Below, one piece after another: positions 1 through 10,850 of a stretch of DNA of 33,804 bases. Where the stretch lies: the NCBI RefSeq assembly GCF_900696085.1, contig NZ_CAADFC020000001.1:1-33804 (forward strand), written 5' to 3'. Every line of letters begins with the position of its first letter. Within the stretch, counting starts at the first letter, position 1. The translations under genes were made by a program, and so were the position numbers. The DNA is from Bradyrhizobium ivorense (GTDB taxonomy: Bacteria > Pseudomonadota > Alphaproteobacteria > Rhizobiales > Xanthobacteraceae). The notes below the pieces were generated by a model that saw only the letters and a program-made list of their open reading frames with translations, did no database searches and was not told the origin of the DNA.

Positions 1-1431
1 ATGAACAATACGGAACAGGATCGCTGGTCGCGGGTGAAGGGACGGTTGCGGACGAGCGTTGGCGAGGACGTCTACACCAGCTGGTTCGCGCGGATGGATC
101 TGGAGAGCGTGCACGACGAGAGCGTGCACCTCTCGGTTCCAACCCGGTTTCTGAAGAGCTGGATCCAGGCGCACTACGCCGATCGTGTGCTCACCTGCTG
201 GCAGGCCGAGATGCCCGAAGTGCATCGCATCGACCTCACCGTGCGTTCCGCGATCCGCGCAGCAGTGCCGGTGAAGGAGGCGGCGGCACCGGTCGAGGTG
301 CGCCGTGTCGAGCGCACCGACGGCCGCCCCGCGCCCGAACTGCGCTCGGTTGCGACCGCGCCGGTGTCGGCGAGCCATGACGCGCTCGGCGGCTCACCGC
401 TCGATCCGCGCCTGACCTTCGCAAGCTTCGTCGTCGGGCGTTCCAACACGCTGGCGCATGCCGCCGCGCGCCAGGTCGCCGAAGGCCGCCGCGGCGATCC
501 CGTGATGTTCAACCCGCTCTACATCCATGCCGGCGTCGGCCTCGGCAAAACCCATCTGCTGCAGGCGGTGACCTGGGCCGGCAATTCCGGCAGCGAGCGC
601 AAGGTGCTGTATCTCACCGCGGAAAAGTTCATGTACGGCTTCGTCGCCGCGCTGAAGACGCAGACGGCGCTGGCCTTCAAAGAGGCGCTGCGCGGCATCG
701 ACGTGCTTGTCATCGACGATTTGCAGTTCCTGCAGGGCAAGTCGACCCAGGCCGAGTTCTGCCACACCCTGAACGCGCTGATCGATGCCGGCCGGCAGGT
801 CGTAATCGCCGCCGACCGCCCGCCGTCCGACCTCGAAAGCCTCGACGACCGCGTGCGCTCGCGGCTCGCCGGCGGCCTCGTGGTCGAGATGGGATCGCTC
901 GGCGAGGAACTGCGGCTCGGGATTTTGAAGTCGCGCGTCGCCGCGGCCCGCGTCCACCATGCGAGCTTCGACGTGCCGGAAGAGGTGCTGGACTATCTCG
1001 CCCGCACCATCACCCATAACGGCCGCGACCTCGAAGGCGCGATCAACCGCCTGCTGGCGCACTCCAAGCTCAACAACCAGCCGGTGACGCTGGAGATGGC
1101 CGAGCGCGAGGTGCGCGACCTGATCCGCCCGCAGGAGCCGAAGCGGATCAAGATCGAGGACATCCAGCGCGTGGTGGCCCGGCAGTATAATGTCAGCCGC
1201 TCCGACCTGCTGTCGTCCCGCCGTACCGCCAACGTGGTGCGCCCGCGCCAGGTCGCGATGTATCTGGCCAAGACGCTGACCCTGCGCTCGCTGCCGGAGA
1301 TCGGCCGGCGCTTCGGCGGCCGCGACCACACCACGGTGCTGCACGCCGTGCGCAAGATTGAGGCACTGGTCGCCAAGGACACGGCGCTCTCGGAAGAGGT
1401 CGAATCGCTGAAGCGCCAGCTGCAGGAATAA
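1..1431 (+). CDS. dnaA: Chromosomal replication initiator protein DnaA
   Basis: DnaA binds DnaA boxes at the origin, melts the DNA in its ATP form and helps load DnaB. The 476-residue protein shows the full family layout: an N-terminal domain I opening with [20 protein letters not shown], a variable Ala/Pro-rich linker at about residues 85-130, an AAA+ domain with Walker A GVGLGKT at 178-184 and Walker B VLVIDD at 235-240, and a C-terminal DnaA-box-binding helix-turn-helix with the signature [11 protein letters not shown] at 440-450. Length is normal. The ATG is the first base of the window, so its promoter and ribosome-binding site are not visible. It is followed by a strong hairpin and then dnaN on the same strand, the usual order in this group. 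Confidence 0.98.
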   Translation: MNNTEQDRWSRVKGRLRTSVGEDVYTSWFARMDLESVHDESVHLSVPTRFLKSWIQAHYADRVLTCWQAEMPEVHRIDLTVRSAIRAAVPVKEAAAPVEVRRVERTDGRPAPELRSVATAPVSASHDALGGSPLDPRLTFASFVVGRSNTLAHAAARQVAEGRRGDPVMFNPLYIHAGVGLGKTHLLQAVTWAGNSGSERKVLYLTAEKFMYGFVAALKTQTALAFKEALRGIDVLVIDDLQFLQGKSTQAEFCHTLNALIDAGRQVVIAADRPPSDLESLDDRVRSRLAGGLVVEMGSLGEELRLGILKSRVAAARVHHASFDVPEEVLDYLARTITHNGRDLEGAINRLLAHSKLNNQPVTLEMAEREVRDLIRPQEPKRIKIEDIQRVVARQYNVSRSDLLSSRRTANVVRPRQVAMYLAKTLTLRSLPEIGRRFGGRDHTTVLHAVRKIEALVAKDTALSEEVESLKRQLQE

Positions 1432-1474
1432 CGCGCCGCGCCAAGCCGGTGCGTTAAGGCTGCCTCATTTTGCT

Positions 1475-1501
1475 CGCCCTCCCCTTCGCCGGGGGAGGGC
1501 G
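1475..1501 (+). terminator. Hairpin downstream of dnaA, possible terminator
   Basis: A perfect 10-bp stem (CGCCCTCCCC at 1475-1484 pairing with GGGGAGGGCG at 1492-1501) with a 7-base loop begins 43 bases after the dnaA stop. No T-tract follows, so termination would be weak or factor-assisted. The stem sequence also resembles the outer hairpin of the REP-like family found elsewhere in the window, so it may be a solitary degenerate copy. The rest of the 1432-1707 gap shows no recognisable DnaA-box cluster. Confidence 0.45.
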
Positions 1502-1707
1502 ACACCATTTCCGGCCCAAAACGTGGGGAACGGGCGCCGTTTCGCTCGCGTCTCCCTTGCGCCGGCCCGCCATCCGCGCCACCTTGCGGTCCCCCCGTGG
1601 GTTTGATCAAATCCGACATTGATCCGGCTTTTCGGGTTTCAAATGCCGCGGTGCTGCCGTGAACGGCCGCCCGGCTTCTCCATCTGAGGGATCTGGCGGG
1701 TATTGCA

Positions 1708-2826
1708 ATGAAGGTCACCGTCGAGCGCGCGCAACTCCTGAAATCGCTGGGTCACGTCCATCGCGTGGTCGAGCGCCGCAACACCATCCCGATCCTCGGC
1801 AACGTCTTGATCCGCGCCGAAGGCAGCCAGTTGTCCTTGAAGGCGACCGACCTCGACCTTGAGGTGACGGAAACGCTGGCCGCCGAGACCGGAACCGCCG
1901 GCTCGACCACCGTGCCGGCGCACATGTTCTACGACATCGTGCGCAAGCTACCGGACGGCTCGCAGATCGTGCTGGAGGCCGACGGCGACCGCTCGGTGCT
2001 CGCGGTCAAGGCCGGCCGCTCGCGCTTCACGCTACAGACGCTGCCGGAGAGCGACTTCCCGGATCTCGCCGCCGGCGACATGACGCATTCGTTCGCGCTG
2101 CCGGCCGCCGACATCAAGCGGCTGATCGACCGCACCCAGTTTGCGATCTCGACCGAGGAGACCCGCTACTACCTCAACGGCATCTATCTGCACTCCGCCG
2201 GCACCGCCAAGGCCGCGACCTTGCGCGGCGTCGCCACTGACGGCCACCGCCTGGCGCAGATCGATCTCGTGCTGCCCAAGGGCGCGGCCGGCATGCCCGG
2301 CGTGATCGTGCCGCGCAAGACCGTCGGCGAGGTGCAGCGGCTGATCGAGGACGGCGAAGCCGAAATCTCGATCGAGCTGTCGCAAGGCAAGATCCGCTTT
2401 TCGCTCGGCAATGTGGTGCTGACCTCAAAGCTGATCGACGGCACCTTCCCGGATTACGGCCGCGTCATCCCGCAGAACAACGACAAGGAACTGGTGGTCG
2501 ACAAGAAGGACTTTGAGGCCGCCGTCGACCGCGTCTCGACCATCTCCTCCGAGCGCGGCCGTGCGGTCAAGCTCGCGCTGTCCTCCGGCAAGCTGGTGCT
2601 CTCGGTCACCAACCCGGATTCCGGCAGCGCCACCGAGGAGCTCGAGGTCGAATACGCCTCCGACGCGCTCGATATCGGCTTCAACTCGCGCTATCTGCTC
2701 GACATCGCCGCCCAGATCGAGGGTGAGGTCGCGGTGCTGAAGCTCGCCGACCCCGGCTCGCCGACGCTGGTGCAGGACAAGGACAACAAGGGCGCGCTGT
2801 ACGTGCTGATGCCGATGCGGGTGTGA
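1708..2826 (+). CDS. dnaN: DNA polymerase III subunit beta (sliding clamp)
   Basis: The beta clamp forms a dimeric ring that tethers the replicative polymerase and other repair factors to DNA. The 372-residue length is typical. The N-terminus (MKVTVERAQLLKSLGHVHRV) and the segment VERRNTIPILGNVLI match the first clamp domain. The protein ends in VLMPMRV, close to the conserved M-P-M-R C-terminus that packs near the protein-binding pocket. The ATG at 1708 is preceded by a purine-rich GGCGGG stretch. It follows dnaA, and recF lies downstream beyond the inserted DUF559/repeat unit. Confidence 0.98.
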   Translation: MKVTVERAQLLKSLGHVHRVVERRNTIPILGNVLIRAEGSQLSLKATDLDLEVTETLAAETGTAGSTTVPAHMFYDIVRKLPDGSQIVLEADGDRSVLAVKAGRSRFTLQTLPESDFPDLAAGDMTHSFALPAADIKRLIDRTQFAISTEETRYYLNGIYLHSAGTAKAATLRGVATDGHRLAQIDLVLPKGAAGMPGVIVPRKTVGEVQRLIEDGEAEISIELSQGKIRFSLGNVVLTSKLIDGTFPDYGRVIPQNNDKELVVDKKDFEAAVDRVSTISSERGRAVKLALSSGKLVLSVTNPDSGSATEELEVEYASDALDIGFNSRYLLDIAAQIEGEVAVLKLADPGSPTLVQDKDNKGALYVLMPMRV

Positions 2827-2849
2827 TGGTCTCCACGCGCACCGCTGCA

Positions 2850-2898
2850 CCCTCTCCCCTTGTGGGAGAGGGTGGCGCCGCAGGCGCCGGGTGAGGGG
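2850..2898 (+). repeat. REP-like palindrome, left copy flanking the DUF559 gene
   Basis: This copy contains a 9-bp outer hairpin (CCCTCTCCC at 2850-2858 with GGGAGAGGG at 2864-2872), a second smaller hairpin (GGCGCC-GCA-GGCGCC, 2874-2888) and the tail GGGTGAGGGG (2889-2898). It begins 23 bases after the dnaN stop. The same layout, with the first hairpin and tail conserved and the second hairpin variable, recurs inverted at 3271-3329 and at several other intergenic sites in the window. The tail supplies the apparent Shine-Dalgarno sequence of the gene that follows. Confidence 0.85.
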
Positions 2899-2901
2899 TT
2901 G

Positions 2902-3267
2902 GTGCCGCGAACGCCGAGCCATCGAGCGACTGACGAACGCATCCGCAGCTTCGCAAAGAGGATGCGCCGCGAGCCGACCGATGCGGAAGCCAAGATGTGG
3001 CGCCTGCTTCGCGACCGTCGCCTGTCGCACCTGAAATTTCGCCGGCAAGTTCCGTTTCAAGACTACATTCTTGACTTCGTCTGCTTCGAGAAACACCTCG
3101 TCATCGAAATCGATGGAGGCCAGCACGCCTCGTCACAACGCGACGCGGCACGAACAGCAGCTCTCGTGGCAGAGGGGTTTCGGGTCCTCCGCTACTGGAA
3201 CAACGATGTGTTGCAAACGCCCGGGGCGGTGCTGGAGGACATCCTCGCCAAGCTTGCCGAGCTGTGA
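2902..3267 (+). CDS. DUF559 (Vsr-like) endonuclease-domain protein
   Basis: This is a small predicted nuclease of the PD-(D/E)XK/Vsr-like fold. From the GTG at 2902 it has 121 residues. The fold core is visible as FRRQVPFQDYILDFVC, with Asp58, then VIEIDGGQH with Glu69, Asp71 and His75, then the strand GFRVLRYWNNDVL. Homology begins near RSFAKRMRREPTDAEAKMW. Reading back to a TTG at 2860 would put the first 14 residues inside the repeat, so GTG 2902 was preferred; GAGGGG at 2893-2898 serves as ribosome-binding site, and TTG 2899 is an alternative. Biochemical function is not established for the family. Its placement between inverted REP-like copies suggests a link with those repeats rather than with replication. 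Confidence 0.85.
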   Translation: MPRTPSHRATDERIRSFAKRMRREPTDAEAKMWRLLRDRRLSHLKFRRQVPFQDYILDFVCFEKHLVIEIDGGQHASSQRDAARTAALVAEGFRVLRYWNNDVLQTPGAVLEDILAKLAEL

Positions 3268-3270
3268 GAT

Positions 3271-3329
3271 ACCCCTCACCCGTCGCCTCACTGCGTGAGG
3301 CGCCACCCTCTCCCACAAGGGGAGAGGGG
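3271..3329 (-). repeat. REP-like palindrome, right (inverted) copy flanking the DUF559 gene
   Basis: On the minus strand this reads as the same element as 2850-2898: outer hairpin CCCTCTCCC/GGGAGAGGG, GTGGCG, a second hairpin (CCTCAC-GCA-GTGAGG, different in sequence from the left copy but equally paired), then GGGTGAGGGG pointing toward the DUF559 gene. It starts 3 bases after the DUF559 stop and ends just before the AAGGAAG ribosome-binding site of recF. Confidence 0.85.
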
Positions 3330-3340
3330 AAGGAAGATCG

Positions 3341-4477
3341 ATGACCCCGTCCCGCATTCACCGCCTGTCGCTGACGCATTTCCGCAATTATCGGGCGGCG
3401 ACGCTGCAGGTCGCGGGTGACATGGTGGTGCTGGTCGGGCCGAACGGCGCCGGCAAGACCAATTGCCTGGAGGCGATCTCGTTTCTGTCGCCCGGCCGCG
3501 GGCTGCGCCGCGCGACGCTGGAGGACATCGCCGACAACCAGGGCGACGGCTCCTGGGCGGTGTCGGCGGAGGTCGAGGGCGCGCTCGGCCTTGCCACGCT
3601 CGGCACCGGCATCGACGCGCCGACCGGCGACGGCGGAAGCACACGGCGCTGCCGCATCGACCGCGAGCCGGTCGGCTCGGCGACCGCGTTCGGCGACCAT
3701 CTGCGCATCGTGTGGCTGACGCCGGCGATGGACGGCCTGTTCATGGGCGCGGCCTCTGAGCGGCGGCGCTTTTTCGACCGCCTGGTGCTGGCGATCGATT
3801 CCGAGCATTCCAGCCGCGTCTCGGCGCTGGAGCGTTCGCTGCGCTCGCGCAACCGGCTGCTCGAAGTGCGCAACTATGACGATCATTGGTGTGACGCGAT
3901 CGAGCGCGAGACCGCGGAGCTTGCCGTCGCGGTGGCGGCCTCGCGCGGCCAGACCGCCGCCAAGCTTGCTGCGATGCTGCGCGCGCGTGGCGCGGCATCG
4001 GCGTTCCCGTCTGCCGAGATCGCGCTCGACGGCTGGATGGAAAATGCACTGCTGCAGGAGCCCGCAACCGCGGTCGAGGACCGCTACCGCGAGATCCTGC
4101 GCGCGAGCCGGCCGCGCGACGCCGCGGCCGGGCGCACGCTCGACGGCCCGCATCTGACCGATCTGCAGGTGGTCTACGCGCCGAAGAACATGCCGGCGCG
4201 CGATGCCTCGACCGGTGAGCAGAAGGCGCTCTTGATCGGGCTGGTGCTGGCACATGCCACGATGGTCGCGGAGATGACCGGCATTGCGCCGCTGCTGCTG
4301 CTCGACGAGGTCGTCGCGCATCTCGATCCTAGCAGGCGCAAGGCGCTGTTCGACGAGCTGGCAAAACTCGGCGCGCAGGTCTGGATGACTGGCGCCGATC
4401 CCTTGGCCTTTGTCGATATCGGCCCCAGCGGCGAGCTCTTCAACGTCGAATCCGGACGGGTCACGGGACGTCGCTGA
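3341..4477 (+). CDS. recF: DNA replication and repair protein RecF
   Basis: RecF is an SMC/ABC-type ATPase that loads RecA at single-strand gaps with RecO and RecR. The 378-residue protein has Walker A GPNGAGKT at 33-40, the ABC signature region DASTGEQK at 288-295, and Walker B LLLLDE ending at Asp322-Glu323, followed by the D-loop VVAHLDPSRR. Length and order are normal. The ATG at 3341 has a good AAGGAAG ribosome-binding site immediately outside the right REP-like copy. It would normally be read through from dnaN; the inserted hairpins could reduce that coupling. Confidence 0.97.
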   Translation: MTPSRIHRLSLTHFRNYRAATLQVAGDMVVLVGPNGAGKTNCLEAISFLSPGRGLRRATLEDIADNQGDGSWAVSAEVEGALGLATLGTGIDAPTGDGGSTRRCRIDREPVGSATAFGDHLRIVWLTPAMDGLFMGAASERRRFFDRLVLAIDSEHSSRVSALERSLRSRNRLLEVRNYDDHWCDAIERETAELAVAVAASRGQTAAKLAAMLRARGAASAFPSAEIALDGWMENALLQEPATAVEDRYREILRASRPRDAAAGRTLDGPHLTDLQVVYAPKNMPARDASTGEQKALLIGLVLAHATMVAEMTGIAPLLLLDEVVAHLDPSRRKALFDELAKLGAQVWMTGADPLAFVDIGPSGELFNVESGRVTGRR

Positions 4478-4563
4478 GGAACGCAAAATCGGCCTGCAAA
4501 ACGGCCGCGAATCCGCCTCCGAATCGAGCTTTTCGAGGCCTCCTGAATCGACCCTCAAAGGCC

Positions 4564-4591
4564 TTGAAAAAGTGCTAAAAAATCCTATGTC
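4564..4591 (+). promoter_or_regulatory. Possible gyrB promoter
   Basis: TTGAAA (4564-4569) and TATGTC (4586-4591) are separated by 16 bases in an unusually A/T-rich part of the 231-base recF-gyrB gap, about 118 bases before the gyrB start. The -35 is good and the -10 is only fair. It is consistent with gyrB having its own housekeeping promoter. No operator was recognised. Confidence 0.35.
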
Positions 4592-4669
4592 TTCAATAGT
4601 TTGTGGAGACAGACTTTGCGCTAGGCGCAACTCCTCTTTCATGGCACAAATAGCGTAATCAGCGCCTGA

Positions 4670-7144
<2,475 letters not shown>

Positions 7145-7174
7145 ATCGACATCCAACATGGGGCCTGTTTCCGC

Positions 7175-8467
7175 GTGGCGCCGATCCAGTACATCGTAGA
7201 AGGTGGCCGCCGGCTCTCCGGCACCATCGAGCCGTCCGGCAACAAGAATTCGGCGCTGCCGATCATCGCCGCAGCGCTGTTGACCGAGCACCCGGTCACG
7301 CTGACCAACGTGCCGCGCATCCGCGACACCGAGACCCTGGTCGAGCTGTGCCGCTCGGTCGGCGCCTCGGCGGAATGGACCGAGCGCAACACGCTTGCGA
7401 TCCACGCCAGGGAAATCCGCGCCGCCGATCTCGACCCGGACCTTTGCGCCCGCATACGCGCGTCGATCCTGCTCGCCGGCCCCCTGCTCGCCCGCTGCGG
7501 CGAGGTCGCGCTGCCGCCGCCCGGCGGCGACGTGATCGGCCGCCGCCGCCTCGACACGCATTTTCTCGCCTTCGAGCAGCTCGGCGCCACCGTCACCGCG
7601 ACCCACCGGCTCGAGTTCCGCGCCTCGCGTCTGAAGGGCGCCGACGTGTTCCTCGACGAGCCCAGCGTCACCGCGACCGAGAACGCGCTGGTGGCCGCCG
7701 TCGCCGCCCGCGGCACCACTTATCTGCGCAATGCGGCCTCCGAGCCGCATGTCCAGGACCTGGCGAATTTCCTGGTCGCGCTTGGCGCGACGATCGAGGG
7801 CGTCGGCACCAACACCATCATCGTGCACGGCCCGGCGACGCTGGGCGGCGCGAGCTATGCGATCCAGCCCGACCATATCGAGGTGGGTTCGCTGATCGGG
7901 CTTGCCGCGGTGACCCGCTCGCCGCTGCGCATCGCGCGCGCCGGCGTCGAGCACCTGCGCTCGATCCGGATGGGGTTTGAACGGCTCGGCATCGTCTGCG
8001 GCGTCGAGGGCGACGATCTCGTCGTGCCGTCGAACCAGACCATGAAGATCCACGACGATTTCGGCGGCCACGTGCCGAAGCTCGAGGACCAGCCCTGGCC
8101 GGCCTTCCCGGCCGATTTGATGTCGATTGCGATCGTCACCGCGACGCAGTGCGACGGCGTCATCCTGATGCACGAGAAGATGTTCGAGTCGCGCATGTTC
8201 TTCGTCGACAAGCTGATCGCGATGGGCGGCCGCATCGTGCTGTGCGACCCGCACCGCGCGATCGTCGCCGGCCCGAGCCGGCTGCGCGGCGCGCCGATGA
8301 CCTCGCCCGACATCCGCGCCGGCATGGCGATGCTGCTGGCGGCGGTCTGCGCCGAGGGCACCTCCACCATCAACAACGCCGACCAGATCGAGCGCGGTTA
8401 TGAGCGGATCGAGGAACGGCTGAACGGGCTCGGCGCCAAGATCACCCGGATACCCGCACGATCCTAG
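7175..8467 (+). CDS. murA: UDP-N-acetylglucosamine 1-carboxyvinyltransferase (MurA type) with Asp in place of the active-site Cys
   Basis: MurA transfers enolpyruvate from PEP to UDP-GlcNAc, the first committed cytoplasmic step of peptidoglycan synthesis. The protein has 430 residues, the usual length. It keeps the substrate-binding Lys24-Asn25 (PSGNKNSALP) and the general-base Asp314 (PAFPADLMS). The catalytic loop reads PGGDVIGRRRLDTH, with Asp119 at the position of E. coli Cys115. Cys-to-Asp at this site is known to keep MurA activity while preventing fosfomycin alkylation, so natural fosfomycin insensitivity is inferred. It may be a second MurA paralogue rather than the main enzyme. The start is GTG 7175. 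The stop codon lies inside a hairpin. Confidence 0.88.
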   Translation: MAPIQYIVEGGRRLSGTIEPSGNKNSALPIIAAALLTEHPVTLTNVPRIRDTETLVELCRSVGASAEWTERNTLAIHAREIRAADLDPDLCARIRASILLAGPLLARCGEVALPPPGGDVIGRRRLDTHFLAFEQLGATVTATHRLEFRASRLKGADVFLDEPSVTATENALVAAVAARGTTYLRNAASEPHVQDLANFLVALGATIEGVGTNTIIVHGPATLGGASYAIQPDHIEVGSLIGLAAVTRSPLRIARAGVEHLRSIRMGFERLGIVCGVEGDDLVVPSNQTMKIHDDFGGHVPKLEDQPWPAFPADLMSIAIVTATQCDGVILMHEKMFESRMFFVDKLIAMGGRIVLCDPHRAIVAGPSRLRGAPMTSPDIRAGMAMLLAAVCAEGTSTINNADQIERGYERIEERLNGLGAKITRIPARS

Positions 8468-8567
8468 AGCTATTTCCGTTCCGATCAAATCGGAACGGAG
8501 CTCTAGATTCCTGTTCTGACGCGTTTTCTTCACGCGAACCGGTATCCACTTCGCTCGAAAACGCTCT
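8464..8567 (+). repeat. Palindromic repeat (family D) at the murA 3' end, likely terminator
   Basis: CTAGAGCT (8464-8471) pairs with AGCTCTAG (8499-8506) and CCGTTCCGAT (8476-8485) with ATCGGAACGG (8489-8498), giving a long stem-loop that includes the murA TAG. A second inverted pair, GCGTTTTC (8521-8528) with GAAAACGC (8557-8564), follows. Elements of this kind are common between genes in Bradyrhizobium and relatives. Its position suggests it ends the gyrB-murA transcript. Confidence 0.7.
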
Positions 8568-8638
8568 GGTCCCCTGCGGCAGCCTGGCCGTGCTTTTGGC
8601 CAAGCTTTTGACCCGGTTGCCGTGCTAAGCGTTCCCGC

Positions 8639-10033
8639 ATGACCTGCATCGACAAGGTTGAACCGGCCGCGCCTGCGGCCGTTGCTGTGCCTCGCAATCT
8701 GCTCACGGCCGAGCTTGCGGAAACGCTGAAGCTCGCCGTGCCGCTGGCGCTGACGCAGCTCGGGCAGATCGCGATGATGACGACCGACCTCGCCTTCATC
8801 GGCCGGCTCGGCAGCGAGAGCGTCGCCGCGGCGGCGCTGGCGCACACCGTGTACTTCGTCAGCTTCACCATCGGCATGGGCATGATGTCCGCGGTCTCGC
8901 CATTGGCCGCGCAGGCGTTTGGCGCGCGCAACCCGCATATGATGCGGCGCGCGCTGCGGGTCGGGCTGTGGGCCGGCTTCTTTATGGTGCTGCCGCTGAT
9001 GGCGCTGCCGTTCCATGGCGAGCGCATCCTGCTCGCGCTCGGCCAGACCCCGGCCACCGCGCATCTGGCGCAGCAATATCTGTCCGGGCTCGGCTGGGGC
9101 ATCCTGCCGGCGCTGTGGTTCATCGCGCTGCGCGGCTTCATGAGCGCGGTCAACCGCCCGGAGCCGGTTCTGTGGATCACGCTGGCCGCGATCCCGGCCA
9201 ATGCCCTGCTGGTCTATCTGCTGCTCTACGGCAAATGGGGCATGCCCGAGCTCCGCATGTTCGGCGCTGGCCTTGCGACGACGCTGGTCAATCTCGGCAC
9301 CTTCCTCGCCGGCGTCTGGTTCGCCGCGCGCCGCCGCCCGTTCCGCAAGTACCACGTGTTCGCGCGGGTCTGGCGCATCGATTGGCCGCTGATGGGCAAG
9401 CTGGTCGCGGTCGGCGCCCCGATCTCGCTGTCGTTCCTGCTCGAATACGGCCTGTTCGGCGCCGCCGGTCTGTTGATGGGCCTGATCAGCACCACGGCGC
9501 TGGCGGCGCACCAGATCGCGCTGCAGATCGCGGCGATCCTATTCATGGTGCCGTTCGGCATCAGCATGGCCGCGACGGTGCGGGTCGGCCAGGCGGTCGG
9601 CCGCCGCGATGCGGATCAGGTGCGCCGCGCCGGCTATGTCGCGGTCGCGCTCAGCGGCATCTTCATGAGCGTGATGACGCTCGCGGTGATCCTGGCCCGG
9701 TTCGAGATCGCCGAGCTGTTCCTCGGCGAGGCCAGCGACACCACGGGGCAGCTCACCGCGGCACTGCTGATGATCGGCGCGACCTTCTTCATCGCCGACG
9801 GCGTCCAGACCACCACCGCAGGCGCGTTGCGCGGCATGAACGACACCCAGGTGCCGCTATTGTTCGCCACCATCAGCTACTGGTTGATCGGCTTTGCGTC
9901 GGCCTGCGCGCTCGCGTTCTGGATCAGGCTCGGCGCCGCCGGGGTCTGGATCGGGCTGTCGCTCGGGACCGCGGTCTACGCGACCTTGCTGATCTTGCGC
10001 TTCCGCCTACTGGCAAGCAGGATGGCCATCTGA
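8639..10033 (+). CDS. MATE family multidrug efflux transporter (NorM-like)
   Basis: This is an inner-membrane cation-coupled exporter of drugs or metabolites. The 464 residues form about 12 hydrophobic segments in two repeated halves. The N-terminal half carries KLAVPLALTQLGQIAMMTTD and FIGRLGSESVAAAALAH, typical of NorM-type MATE proteins. The second half has ISTTALAAHQIALQIA and a repeat of the fold to the C-terminus. The substrate cannot be predicted. ATG 8639 is the first Met in frame, but no clear ribosome-binding site precedes it. The next gene starts 27 bases after its stop, so the two may be cotranscribed. Confidence 0.92.
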   Translation: MTCIDKVEPAAPAAVAVPRNLLTAELAETLKLAVPLALTQLGQIAMMTTDLAFIGRLGSESVAAAALAHTVYFVSFTIGMGMMSAVSPLAAQAFGARNPHMMRRALRVGLWAGFFMVLPLMALPFHGERILLALGQTPATAHLAQQYLSGLGWGILPALWFIALRGFMSAVNRPEPVLWITLAAIPANALLVYLLLYGKWGMPELRMFGAGLATTLVNLGTFLAGVWFAARRRPFRKYHVFARVWRIDWPLMGKLVAVGAPISLSFLLEYGLFGAAGLLMGLISTTALAAHQIALQIAAILFMVPFGISMAATVRVGQAVGRRDADQVRRAGYVAVALSGIFMSVMTLAVILARFEIAELFLGEASDTTGQLTAALLMIGATFFIADGVQTTTAGALRGMNDTQVPLLFATISYWLIGFASACALAFWIRLGAAGVWIGLSLGTAVYATLLILRFRLLASRMAI

Positions 10034-10060
10034 CATCTGCAGGCGGAGCACGGCCGGGTC

Positions 10061-10717
10061 ATGACATTATCGGTCGATCTGTTCTTCTCGTTCCGCAGCC
10101 CCTACAGCTATCTGGCGCTGCCGAAGACGCTGAAGATGGTGGCGGACTACGACGTCGCGGTGAACCTGCGGCCGGTCTATCCGCTGGCGGTGCGGGTGCC
10201 CGGCTTCTTCAAGCAAACCAATCCGCAATTCGTCCGCTATGTCGTGCTCGACTCCCGCCGCGTCGCCCAGCACGACAACATCCCGTTCCGCTTTCCACGC
10301 CCCGATCCGATCGTGCAGGACATGACGACGCTCGATGTCGCGGAGCACCAGCCCTACATCCATCGCCTGACCCGGCTCGGCGCCGCCGCGCAGCGCGAGG
10401 GCCGTTCGCTAGCCTTCACCGCCGCGATCAGCCGGGTGCTGTGGGACGGCTCGGTGAAGGGCTGGAATGAAGGCGACCATCTCGCCAAGGCCGCGACCGC
10501 CGCCGGCTTCGATCTCGCCGCGATGGATGCGGCCGTTGCCGCCGACCCAGACAGCTACGAGCAGGTCATCAAGGGCAACGAGGAAGCGCACGCCGCATCC
10601 GGCCATTGGGGCGTGCCGACCTTCGTGTTCGAGAACGAACCGTTCTTCGGGCAGGACCGGATCGACCTGCTGATCTGGCGCATGGAGAGCCGAGGCCTGA
10701 CGCGCCGCGAGGCATAG
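10061..10717 (+). CDS. 2-hydroxychromene-2-carboxylate isomerase / DsbA-like (kappa GST) family protein
   Basis: Members of this thioredoxin-fold family include HCCA isomerase, which acts in naphthalene breakdown, and kappa-class glutathione transferases. The 218 residues start with LFFSFRSPYSYLALP, where Ser13-Pro14 occupies the glutathione-activating position of the family. They end with GHWGVPTFVFENEPFFGQDR, the conserved cis-Pro loop. No other aromatic-catabolism gene is nearby, so the true substrate is unknown. The start ATG 10061 lies just after the MATE gene. A palindromic repeat follows directly after the stop. Confidence 0.87.
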   Translation: MTLSVDLFFSFRSPYSYLALPKTLKMVADYDVAVNLRPVYPLAVRVPGFFKQTNPQFVRYVVLDSRRVAQHDNIPFRFPRPDPIVQDMTTLDVAEHQPYIHRLTRLGAAAQREGRSLAFTAAISRVLWDGSVKGWNEGDHLAKAATAAGFDLAAMDAAVAADPDSYEQVIKGNEEAHAASGHWGVPTFVFENEPFFGQDRIDLLIWRMESRGLTRREA

Positions 10718-10718
10718 G

Positions 10719-10843
10719 GCATGATCCGGAAAAGTGTGAAGCGGATTTCCCTCGCGACAAGCGCGAAGCGTTTGCGCGGAGATCATGCTCAAACAAAGAG
10801 CTAAAGCGCGATGATGATTCAACCTAATCTCATCGCGCTTTAG
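10719..10843. repeat. Palindromic repeat (family D) between convergent genes, likely bidirectional terminator
   Basis: GCATGATC (10719-10726) pairs with GATCATGC (10781-10788), enclosing a smaller stem-loop with a GAA loop. Next, CTAAAGCGCGATGA (10801-10814) pairs perfectly with TCATCGCGCTTTAG (10830-10843). The element fills the gap between the isomerase-like gene and the oppositely oriented FUSC gene, so it can end transcripts from both sides. This GCATGATCCGGAAAAGTG-type element is frequent in Rhizobiales intergenic DNA. Confidence 0.75.
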
Positions 10844-10850
10844 CGCGCAT

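Larger units (their letters stand above)
2850..3329. mobile_element. Candidate REP-flanked DUF559 unit
   Basis: Seen: one small nuclease-like gene lies between two inverted copies of the same palindromic element, and the whole block sits between dnaN and recF. The left copy starts 23 bases after the dnaN stop, and the right copy ends just before the recF ribosome-binding site. Known: dnaN and recF are usually adjacent in relatives, and REP doublets flanking a single-strand transposase (RAYT) are mobile in other bacteria. Inferred: the block entered as a unit. No target-site duplication or RAYT motif was found, so mobility is a hypothesis. Confidence 0.4.

Noticed and set aside
1432..1707. Possible replication origin between dnaA and dnaN
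   Set aside because: No cluster of DnaA boxes or A/T-rich unwinding region was found; the origin in this group often lies elsewhere.
4410..4658. 82-codon open frame overlapping the recF end
   Set aside because: It overlaps recF in another frame and covers the probable gyrB promoter; no family resemblance.
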